A stretch of 12,610 bases of DNA, from the NCBI GenBank assembly GCA_014381105.1, contig JACMIO010000172.1:1-12610 (forward strand), written 5' to 3'. Below the pieces are notes generated by a model. The model was not told the origin of the DNA and searched no databases. It saw only the letters and a program-made list of their open reading frames with translations. Made by a program: the position numbers and the translations under genes. How positions within the stretch are numbered: the stretch's first letter is position 1; each line of letters starts with the position of its first letter. Shown in pieces: positions 6,556 to 11,852 of the stretch. The DNA comes from a bacterium. GTDB lineage: Archaea > Thermoproteota > Nitrososphaeria > Nitrososphaerales > Nitrososphaeraceae.

Positions 6556-7245
6556 ATGATGCAACATAAAAATAGGAAAGCAAGAATTCCAGAATTTCCT
6601 ATTTTGCTCTTCATTTTTGTTACGTTGTTAGTAATTCCATCAACTCAACTAATCCCTAAATTAGAGGTTTATGCATATGATCCTAACCAGATTGATAAGG
6701 TATTATCTGAAGGTGGACAGATATGTCCACTAGAAACTGAATGTGATAAAAAGAAGGAAAATCAGACAGATGCTCACAATATGACTCTCAACGTTCCAGG
6801 TGCAGGAATAACAAACAATGAACAAGATTCAATAGGTAACACAATAACAAATAATTCAAACAGTTCCCAAAATGAAACCAGTATCGCTAACGATAGCTCG
6901 CTTGCTGGCGAAACCAAGAATTCAAATGAAGAAATGTTAGATATTGAGTCTGATAAGCAGACATACAATCCAGGGGAAATAGTTAGTATCTTGATAACGA
7001 ATAAAGGTTCAGGAGAATTGACATTTCCAAATTCTGCATTGGGGCTCACAATAAAAAACTTGGCATCAAATGAATTATACCCAATTCTATCATCGCAGGT
7101 AATTACAATTCTTGGCTCAGGTGATTCGAAATCTCTCAGGTGGGATCAAATAGGTGTAAATGGAAATCAGGCACCCTCTGGAAATTATTCGGCTTCAGTA
7201 GATTCAGATACTGGTACGGCTCAGACAACTTTTTCAATTAGATAA
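6556..7245 (+). CDS. Secreted or membrane-anchored protein with C-terminal beta-sandwich-like domain
   Basis: The 229-residue protein begins with a basic stretch (KNRKAR, 5-10) and a hydrophobic segment (about 14-35) that ends VYA at 38-40, a plausible signal-peptidase site; otherwise it anchors the protein. A short region with two cysteines (57, 63) follows. Residues 69-125 form an Asn/Ser/Thr-rich linker with six N-x-S/T sequons (N69, N75, N99, N102, N106, N112), likely N-glycosylated outside the cell. Residues 128-229 look like an Ig-like or BsuPI-type beta sandwich: YNPGE, then ITNKGSGELTFPNSALGLTIKN (147-168), then SGNYSASV (208-215). The function is unknown; binding or surface display is a guess. 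A T-rich run ends the gene and no partner gene is adjacent. M2 is an equally possible start. Confidence 0.8.
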   Translation: MMQHKNRKARIPEFPILLFIFVTLLVIPSTQLIPKLEVYAYDPNQIDKVLSEGGQICPLETECDKKKENQTDAHNMTLNVPGAGITNNEQDSIGNTITNNSNSSQNETSIANDSSLAGETKNSNEEMLDIESDKQTYNPGEIVSILITNKGSGELTFPNSALGLTIKNLASNELYPILSSQVITILGSGDSKSLRWDQIGVNGNQAPSGNYSASVDSDTGTAQTTFSIR

Positions 7246-7300
7246 TCGTACTTTTATCTTAACAAATATTTCTAAATTCTGCAATTTATATGATCTGTAA

Positions 7301-7313
7301 ATAATATTTTTTG
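7301..7313 (+). terminator. T-run downstream of the secreted protein gene
   Basis: The run AATATTTTTTGC lies about 60 bp past the stop codon at 7245, ahead of the opposite-strand tRNA-Arg. A shorter T-rich run, TACTTTTATCTT, lies immediately after the stop and could serve instead. Oligo-T is the usual archaeal termination signal. Confidence 0.35.
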
Positions 7314-7346
7314 CAAACTCCTAAAGATGTCAGCATGTCGCATTCA

Positions 7347-7421
7347 TGGGCCCGGAGGGCTTCGATCCCTCGATCTGTGGTTCCGAAGACCACCGCGATA
7401 TCCTGGCTACGCTACGGACCC
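7347..7421 (-). tRNA. tRNA-Arg (anticodon UCG)
   Basis: On the minus strand the acceptor strands GGGTCCG and CGGGCCC pair through all seven positions (one U-G pair), with discriminator A. The anticodon stem GTGGT/ACCAC closes a loop CTTCGGA, giving anticodon TCG, which reads CGA and other CGN arginine codons. The D arm has a 3-bp GCG/CGC stem plus the GG pair of the loop. The T stem GAGGG/CCCTC is perfect, but the T-loop reads ATCGAAG, with A in place of the usual T54. There is no intron and no encoded CCA. An AT-rich promoter region lies upstream at about 7433-7448. Confidence 0.95.
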
Positions 7422-7432
7422 TTTCTGTCTAA

Positions 7433-7448
7433 CTTTAAAATTAAATTC
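7433..7448 (-). promoter_or_regulatory. Probable TATA region of tRNA-Arg
   Basis: The minus strand reads AATTTAATTTTAAAG, centred 20-25 bp before the tRNA start at 7421. The spacing is slightly short for one centre but suits the upstream half of this AT run. Confidence 0.35.
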
Positions 7449-7457
7449 AAGGTTCTA

Positions 7458-7478
7458 TATCAATTGAGCTAATTGATA
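7458..7478. repeat. 21-bp inverted repeat between tRNA-Arg and the aminotransferase gene
   Basis: Eight-base arms TATCAATT and AATTGATA flank the 5-nt centre GAGCT, with perfect arm pairing. It lies 80-100 bp before the aminotransferase start. Further CAATT and AATTG half-copies occur in the 70 bp that follow (for example near 7501-7521 and 7547-7560). A regulator site for the aminotransferase is possible; Lrp/AsnC-type factors bind AT-rich palindromes, but no direct evidence exists here. Confidence 0.35.
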
Positions 7479-7519
7479 ACTGATTTGATTGAAATGAGCA
7501 ATTCAATTAATGACAATCA

Positions 7520-7529
7520 ATTTATTATC
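7520..7529 (+). promoter_or_regulatory. Possible TATA box of the aminotransferase gene
   Basis: ATTTATTATC is centred about 33 bp before the TTG start at 7558, which would give a leader of only a few bases. Confidence 0.35.
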
Positions 7530-7557
7530 TCAAATATTTCTCAGTAATTGTAATTAA

Positions 7558-8736
7558 TTGAAGGTATCTGACAGAATATCCAATGTAGAATATGCCATCA
7601 GAGACATAACAATACATGCAAGACAATATGAAAAAACTGGTAAAAAAATAATCTACCTGAATATTGGTGATCCGGTAAAATTTGATTTTCCAACTCCTGA
7701 TCACATAAAAAAGGCGTTAATAGACGCAGTTTCAAGCAACTTCAATTATTATGCTGATTCAGAAGGTATCTTAGAATTAAGGGAAGCAATAGTAAAGAAA
7801 GAATCGCAAAAGGGCTTACCCATAACTGTTGACGATGTTCTTGTAACAAATGGTATTTCTGAAGGACTAGATATGATAGCTGCCTCGATAGTAGAACCTA
7901 ACACAGAGATCTTAATGCCAGGACCATATTACCCTCCTTATTCCTCATACGTAAAATTTTACGGAGGTAAACCAATTGAATTTAAACTAACAGAAGATGG
8001 AGCACCTGATCTTGATGATATCAAATCAAAGATTACTCCCAAGACAAGGGCTCTTTGCATAATAAATCCAAATAATCCAACCGGTGAGGTGTTTAGCAGC
8101 AAAAGTCTTAAACAGTTAATTGACATAGCTGCCGAGCATGATATGTACATTATTTGTGATGAAATCTATGATAAACTAGTATTTGATAGGGAGTTTACTG
8201 GTATTGGTAAAGTGGCAAAAGACGCACCGGTAATATTGCTTAATGGTTTTTCAAAAGTTTATCTCATGACAGGTTGGCGTTGCGGATATATTTGCATGAA
8301 TAGTGATTGTCCAAAATTAGAAAATATCAGAAAAAATATTCCAAAACTGGCCAGAGTTCGTATTGCTACGAATCTTCCAGTACAAAAGGCAGCAGTAGCG
8401 GCTCTGCAAGGACCACAGGACTATATTGCTGAAACTGTGTCTAAATTAAGAAAAAGAAGAGATTTAGTAGTAAAGCGCCTTAACGAAATAGATGGAATTT
8501 CATGTAAATTGCCAAACGGCGCGTTTTACACATTCCCAAAAATTCTGAATAATCATTGGAAGGATGACAAAGACTTTGTCCTAAAACTATTGAACAAAAC
8601 TGGTATACTTACAGTACATGGTTCTGGTTTTGGAGAATCGGGAAGGGGACACTTTAGAATAGTTTATCTTCCAAATGAACAAGTGCTTGAAGACGCCATG
8701 GACAAGCTCAGTAATTTTGTCAAAACTAGTAATTGA
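7558..8736 (+). CDS. Class I/II PLP-dependent aminotransferase (AlaT/AspC-like)
   Basis: The 392-residue protein is a full-length fold-type I aminotransferase. It opens with the archaeal pattern SDRISNVEYAIRDI (4-17), then LNIGDP (34-39), TNGISEGLD (97-105), the NPNNPTG loop (170-176, N173 contacting PLP), D201 and Y204 in CDEIYDKL, the Schiff-base lysine K233 in GFSKVYLMTGWRCGY, R241, and the carboxylate-binding R367 in GHFRIVYLP. It transfers an amino group between an amino acid and 2-oxo acids; close archaeal relatives are usually annotated as alanine or aspartate aminotransferases, but the substrate is not certain here. The start is TTG at 7558. The codon directly before it is TAA, and the family N-terminus begins at this point, so no other start is possible without losing conserved residues. 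It is transcribed alone and convergent with the npdG pair. Confidence 0.9.
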   Translation: MKVSDRISNVEYAIRDITIHARQYEKTGKKIIYLNIGDPVKFDFPTPDHIKKALIDAVSSNFNYYADSEGILELREAIVKKESQKGLPITVDDVLVTNGISEGLDMIAASIVEPNTEILMPGPYYPPYSSYVKFYGGKPIEFKLTEDGAPDLDDIKSKITPKTRALCIINPNNPTGEVFSSKSLKQLIDIAAEHDMYIICDEIYDKLVFDREFTGIGKVAKDAPVILLNGFSKVYLMTGWRCGYICMNSDCPKLENIRKNIPKLARVRIATNLPVQKAAVAALQGPQDYIAETVSKLRKRRDLVVKRLNEIDGISCKLPNGAFYTFPKILNNHWKDDKDFVLKLLNKTGILTVHGSGFGESGRGHFRIVYLPNEQVLEDAMDKLSNFVKTSN

Positions 8737-8738
8737 AA

Positions 8739-8771
8739 TTAGGCGCGTTTTTCATTCAAACAAAAGCCTAA
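8739..8771. terminator. Bidirectional terminator-like hairpin between convergent genes
   Basis: Arms TTAGGC (8739-8744) and GCCTAA (8766-8771) can pair around a 21-nt loop that contains a T run (GTTTTTC). It sits just past the aminotransferase stop at 8736 and 38 bp from the end of the opposing membrane-protein gene. The T run is the more probable termination signal; the long loop makes the stem weak. Confidence 0.3.
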
Positions 8772-8809
8772 ACTATAATTTTTAAGCATTGTGAGCATTG
8801 TTGTATTAC

Positions 8810-9064
8810 TTAATCACTATTTCTAAATTTACCCCAATATAGTAATATTCCGCCACCAATCAACATTGCTATTACAAATTTTTCATTGGTAACAGAATTG
8901 TTCGTATAATTATCAAGATAGAAACCAACCGACAAATGTGTTGTATAGAGATAAAAGTTCCTTAATGCAATAACTGTCGCCATCACAATAACAACCAGTC
9001 CCATACCGGACATCCAATTTTTGCCATGCTTGCCACTAACATTTCCTTCTTGAAAAGGATTCAA
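8810..9064 (-). CDS. Small two-helix membrane protein coupled to npdG
   Basis: This 84-residue protein of unknown function has two predicted membrane helices: about residues 19-38 (SGMGLVVIVMATVIALRNFY) and 62-78 (KFVIAMLIGGGILLYWG), joined by a loop with NYTNNS that could be extracytoplasmic. There is no catalytic motif. The start is TTG at 9064, whose last two bases overlap the TGA stop of npdG (TTGA), so translation is probably coupled to npdG and the two form an operon. If the TTG is not used, M18 or M21 would still retain both helices. The overlap suggests co-expression with the F420 reductase, but a direct functional link is only inferred. Confidence 0.68.
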   Translation of the reverse strand: MNPFQEGNVSGKHGKNWMSGMGLVVIVMATVIALRNFYLYTTHLSVGFYLDNYTNNSVTNEKFVIAMLIGGGILLYWGKFRNSD

Positions 9065-9732
9065 GTAAGCTTGATTCCAGGGTGCTTCATCTTGTTCTTT
9101 TTGGATGCATTCAGTAACATGGGAGTTAGTGCCTCCGCTTGATAACTGATGGACAATGAGCCAAGGTAAAGCGGCCTGAGGCCCTTTATTTCACCTATCA
9201 ACTGATTTAGTTTCGTAACTGCATCCTGATCATCACCGCAAACAAACGTGTCAGAATCAAGGCTTTCATTGATATTCTTCAATTTCACTTCAGATATTGT
9301 ATGGAATGCAGAAACAACTTTCTTGCCTGGTAGGTTTTCTGCCAAAAGATGGGCTGCAGATTTCATACTTTTTTCAAATGGGATATACGTAAAGCCTGCA
9401 TCATTTCTTTCCATAGGAACAATTGGAGAAACTATTATGCAATCATTTCCTATGTTATTTGAAATTGAATCACAAGTTAATTTAATCGATTCATAGGGGA
9501 TTGAAAGTATCAAGATATCTGAATCAGTTGCAGAAGAAACATAATCAGCGCCTTTGATAGTTCCTTTCAGGCTATTTCCATAAGATGATAATGCCGTATT
9601 CATATATTGTTCTGCTGAACTTTTTGCTTTTTCAGCATCACGAGATCCTATGGTTATGTCATGATTTACAACCCATCTGAGAGCAAATCCTTCTCCCATT
9701 CCACCCGTGCCACCAATAATTGAAATCTTCAT
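9061..9732 (-). CDS. npdG: NADPH-dependent F420 reductase (F420H2:NADP+ oxidoreductase)
   Basis: The 223-residue protein matches the Fno/NpdG family, which moves hydride between coenzyme F420 and NADP in the cytoplasm. The dinucleotide motif is IIGGTGGMGEGFALRW (5-20), with the family's GGTG start. SR at 30-31 in ITIGSRDAEKA is the expected 2'-phosphate contact that selects NADP over NAD. SPIVPM (102-107) and VVSAFHTIS (139-147) match the F420-side loops. The C-terminal GSLSISYQAEALTPMLLN (191-208) is the usual helix of the family. Length is typical. Ammonia-oxidising archaea are known to make F420. ATG 9732 begins at the motif with no extension. The upstream gap to the divergent phosphatase gene carries a 17-bp palindrome. 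Confidence 0.9.
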   Translation of the reverse strand: MKISIIGGTGGMGEGFALRWVVNHDITIGSRDAEKAKSSAEQYMNTALSSYGNSLKGTIKGADYVSSATDSDILILSIPYESIKLTCDSISNNIGNDCIIVSPIVPMERNDAGFTYIPFEKSMKSAAHLLAENLPGKKVVSAFHTISEVKLKNINESLDSDTFVCGDDQDAVTKLNQLIGEIKGLRPLYLGSLSISYQAEALTPMLLNASKKNKMKHPGIKLT

Positions 9733-9776
9733 AAATTATCTGTCATAAAGTGTTGGAACGTCCTAAATAAGGTTAT

Positions 9777-9793
9777 AATCTGAATTTCAGATT
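9777..9793. repeat. 17-bp perfect palindrome in a divergent promoter region
   Basis: Eight-base arms AATCTGAA and TTCAGATT flank a single T. The palindrome lies 45-60 bp upstream of npdG and 130 bp upstream of the phosphatase gene. On the npdG side, TTATAACC and TTATTTAGG stretches (about 9763-9776), candidates for the TATA box, adjoin it directly, as for an operator controlling npdG. No regulator gene is adjacent. Confidence 0.45.
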
Positions 9794-9891
9794 GAACAAA
9801 TTTATTGTAATTAAGTAGATTAGTTGATGTTAACAACAAATAGGATAATGAATATTCTTGTGGAGGAATCTCAAAACATAAACGGAAAACA

Positions 9892-9900
9892 AATTTAAGA
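9892..9900 (+). promoter_or_regulatory. TATA-like box of the histidine phosphatase gene
   Basis: AATTTAAGA is centred about 29 bp before the TTG start at 9925, implying a leader of only a few bases. Confidence 0.45.
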
Positions 9901-9924
9901 CTTGATTTGTAATTTTCAATTGTT

Positions 9925-10548
9925 TTGCCGCTAATAGCTTTTGTACGCCATGGAGAAGCAGACAATAATGTAAAAAGATTGCTTGTGGGACGACATATAG
10001 AATCACATCTTACGGAACGTGGAATACAGCAGGTCAAAGATACGGGTCAGCATTTAAAAAAACTGAAAATTGATAGAGTGTATGTCAGTCCAGTAACGAG
10101 AACCATTGAAACTGCCAAAATAATCTGTGAAATAAATGACTTGCAATACCAAACAGATGAGAGATTGTACGAAATTGAATTAGGTGACTTGGTGGGTATG
10201 AATTATGACGACGTTATCGAAAAACACGGAAACCTTTTTTTGAAATTCTACAGCGGAGATGATCCAATTCTTGACAGCTATGGCATTGAAAGCTTTTCAG
10301 CAGTCAAAAAAAGAATAAAGAATTTGCTTGATGAGTCTATGAAAGATTATCCTGACAAGAATTTGTTATTTGTTACGCATTTAGACCCAATTAAAGCAGC
10401 AGTATCCATAATGTTAGGCCTCCCTCCAGAAAGTCTGTATGGATGGCACATACGCAATGCATCAATGACTATTTTAAAACATGAAAATGGCATCCTATCG
10501 CTTTCAGGGGTTAATGTAATGGGATTTCATAGATATATTGACGAATAA
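9925..10548 (+). CDS. Histidine phosphatase superfamily protein (phosphoglycerate-mutase-like)
   Basis: The 207-residue protein has the branch-1 histidine phosphatase signature. The RHGE motif is at residues 8-11 (H9 is the phosphorylated histidine), R59 lies in SPVTRTIETAKI (55-66), acidic residues sit in YEIELGDLVG (82-91), and the second catalytic histidine H152 lies in LFVTHLDPIKAAV. Members hydrolyse or transfer phosphate on small substrates: phosphoglycerate mutases, alpha-ribazole phosphatases and broad phosphatases. Cobamide-pathway alpha-ribazole phosphatase is one candidate because these archaea make cobalamin, but nothing local proves it. The start is TTG at 9925, immediately before the conserved first strand (PLIAFVRHGE), so no later start is possible. 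It is upstream of the oxidase cluster with a 69-bp gap that holds the oxidase TATA-like box, so it is probably a separate unit. Confidence 0.85.
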   Translation: MPLIAFVRHGEADNNVKRLLVGRHIESHLTERGIQQVKDTGQHLKKLKIDRVYVSPVTRTIETAKIICEINDLQYQTDERLYEIELGDLVGMNYDDVIEKHGNLFLKFYSGDDPILDSYGIESFSAVKKRIKNLLDESMKDYPDKNLLFVTHLDPIKAAVSIMLGLPPESLYGWHIRNASMTILKHENGILSLSGVNVMGFHRYIDE

Positions 10549-10571
10549 ATACGAGTGCACTTTGCAAAAAC

Positions 10572-10580
10572 CTTAAATTA
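10572..10580 (+). promoter_or_regulatory. TATA-like box of the terminal oxidase cluster
   Basis: CTTAAATTA is centred near 10576, which predicts a start site close to 10602. This lies downstream of the GTG at 10588 and about 16 bp ahead of the ATG at 10618, so it favours the ATG as the first codon of the cluster. Confidence 0.5.
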
Positions 10581-10617
10581 GATATATGTGAGTAGTGACC
10601 TCGGACAAGGAAATTTG

Positions 10618-10881
10618 ATGTCACCAAAATCGAATATATGGTTTCTTATTTTATTGTTCTCACCTCTTGTTGTAATAGTTCTTTCTTCATTTGATACAGT
10701 TTTTGCACAAGAATCCGAAGAATACGTCATTAGAAGAGTTGAGATTTGGGCATTATTTTACAGACTGATGGTTGCTGCTTTCGTTGTTGGAGCTGTCGTT
10801 CAAGGTGCCATAATATACGTTTGTTGGCGCTTTAGGGAAAGTCACAAGAAAAACAAGGTAAGGGAAATAGAGGGCGTTTAA
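10618..10881 (+). CDS. Oxidase subunit II, N-terminal part (first transmembrane helix)
   Basis: A hydrophobic segment (NIWFLILLFSPLVVIVLSSF) ending in VFAQ looks like a signal peptide. A segment EYVIRRVEIWALFYRLMVAAFVVGAVVQGAIIYVCWRFRESHKKNK follows, with one membrane helix flanked by basic residues. This corresponds to the first helix of cytochrome oxidase subunit II and its cytoplasmic loop. The protein stops there and the next gene supplies the second helix and CuA domain. I choose ATG 10618 (87 residues): AGGA lies 6-7 bp before it, and the GTG 10588 alternative (97 residues) falls upstream of the predicted transcription start. The product should sit in the cytoplasmic membrane with the coxA product. 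The split position between helices argues against a sequencing frameshift, since the next gene has its own ATG and ribosome-binding site. Confidence 0.72.
   Translation: MSPKSNIWFLILLFSPLVVIVLSSFDTVFAQESEEYVIRRVEIWALFYRLMVAAFVVGAVVQGAIIYVCWRFRESHKKNKVREIEGV
10870..10874 (+). promoter_or_regulatory. Ribosome-binding site of the CuA subunit gene
   Basis: GAGGG lies 9 bp before the ATG at 10884, inside the last codons of the preceding gene. It supports separate initiation of the second half of the split subunit II. Confidence 0.55.
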
Positions 10882-10883
10882 GA

Positions 10884-11735
10884 ATGGGTCATGCGACAAT
10901 TGAATGGGTATATGTCGGCGTTGTCATAGCGCTGCTTACATGGGTTGGCGCCGAATCTTGGAATGTTGAAAGGATAGTTGAACACGTTCCAGCTGAAGCA
11001 GAAACAATTAAGGTCACTGGTCAGCAATGGTTCTGGACTTTTGAACATCAAGATGGGAAAAAGGAAACAGGTGAGCTCCACTTGAAACAAGGGGTTCCTT
11101 ACAAATTTGAGCTAGTTTCAAAAGATGTTATTCATAATTTCAATGTACCTGATTATACAATTCTTATGGATGCGGTTCCAGGCAGAGTAAATGTCGTATG
11201 GAATCTATTTGATAAACCCGGCGAGTATCATATTCAATGTAGAGAATACTGCGGATTCGGGCATGCTACCATGAAAGCAAAATTATTTGTTGAACCTCAA
11301 ACTGCCGAAGCTGCAGAAAATGCAACAGCAGCACCTACACAAGTACCAGCAGCACCAGCACAAGCCCCAACACAAGGCCAAAACGCAACTTCAAATGCAA
11401 CAGCAGTTGCACCTGCAGCATCACCAGCAAGTCCGCCTGGAACACCGCTGACAATATTGGAAGGATCTTCAATACAAGGAAGTCCAAGTTATGATCCAGC
11501 TGCACTCACAGTAAAGAAAGGTGACAAGATAACAGTAACTAATAAAGATACTTTGCCTCATACGGTTACAAGTGGAACAGGACCAACTGATCCGAATAGT
11601 GCAAAGCAATTTGATACAAGTATTTTAGAGGCAGGAGCAACAGCAGACATTGAAACCACCAACATTAATCCAGGAGAGTATCCGTTCTATTGCACTGTTC
11701 ATCCATACATGTTGGGCAAACTAGTTGTACAGTAG
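10884..11735 (+). CDS. coxB: Oxidase subunit II, CuA domain fused to a plastocyanin-like domain
   Basis: The 283-residue protein starts with a membrane helix (IEWVYVGVVIALLTWVGA, 6-23), equivalent to the second helix of subunit II. The aromatic electron-entry segment QQWFWTF (47-53) follows. The CuA site is H84, C119, E121, C123, H127 and M130; these have the same spacing as bovine H161, C196, E198, C200, H204 and M207. Residues 138-188 are an Ala/Pro/Thr-rich linker with several N-x-T/S sequons. Residues 189-283 form a second cupredoxin with the type-1 copper ligands H226 (LPHTV), C270, H273 and M276 (YCTVHPYM). The CuA domain receives electrons and passes them to the coxA haems; the extra domain likely supplies or relays them from soluble copper carriers. 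The gene starts 2 bp after the stop of the N-terminal half. Confidence 0.92.
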   Translation: MGHATIEWVYVGVVIALLTWVGAESWNVERIVEHVPAEAETIKVTGQQWFWTFEHQDGKKETGELHLKQGVPYKFELVSKDVIHNFNVPDYTILMDAVPGRVNVVWNLFDKPGEYHIQCREYCGFGHATMKAKLFVEPQTAEAAENATAAPTQVPAAPAQAPTQGQNATSNATAVAPAASPASPPGTPLTILEGSSIQGSPSYDPAALTVKKGDKITVTNKDTLPHTVTSGTGPTDPNSAKQFDTSILEAGATADIETTNINPGEYPFYCTVHPYMLGKLVVQ

Positions 11736-11744
11736 TTAGTGGCC

Positions 11745-11852
11745 ATGACAAATCCTAATATCCTTCCAAATAAATCCGGCCAAAATGCTTTTATTGATAT
11801 AATGCTAGATGTAAATTCAATTAATAGGGGTAGTTTGATAGATTGGTTTTAG
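11745..11852 (+). CDS. Possible 35-residue ORF bridging coxB and coxA
   Basis: ATG at 11745 opens a frame of 35 codons (MTNPNILPNKSGQNAFIDIM, then LDVNSINRGSLIDWF) ending in TAG at 11850-11852, 10 bp past the coxA TTG start at 11843. It lies between coxB (10-bp gap) and coxA. Such an overlap would suit translational coupling to coxA. No membrane helix or known motif is visible, no good ribosome-binding site precedes it, and 35 open codons can occur by chance. Alternatively the region is simply a leader with a TATA-like TTATTGATATAAT at about 11791-11803 for a separate coxA transcript. Confidence 0.3.
   Translation: MTNPNILPNKSGQNAFIDIMLDVNSINRGSLIDWF

Noticed and set aside
9729..10037. 102-codon minus-strand frame between npdG and the phosphatase
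   Set aside because: It overlaps the conserved catalytic start of the phosphatase gene and the palindromic promoter region, and shows no family pattern.
10860..10890. Frameshift as the cause of the subunit II split
   Set aside because: The second frame has its own ATG and a GAGGG site at proper spacing, and the break falls in the loop between the two helices.
11320..11450. Ala/Pro/Thr repeat as a separate tandem-repeat element
   Set aside because: It is in frame within coxB, and its composition is explained by a flexible linker between two copper domains.
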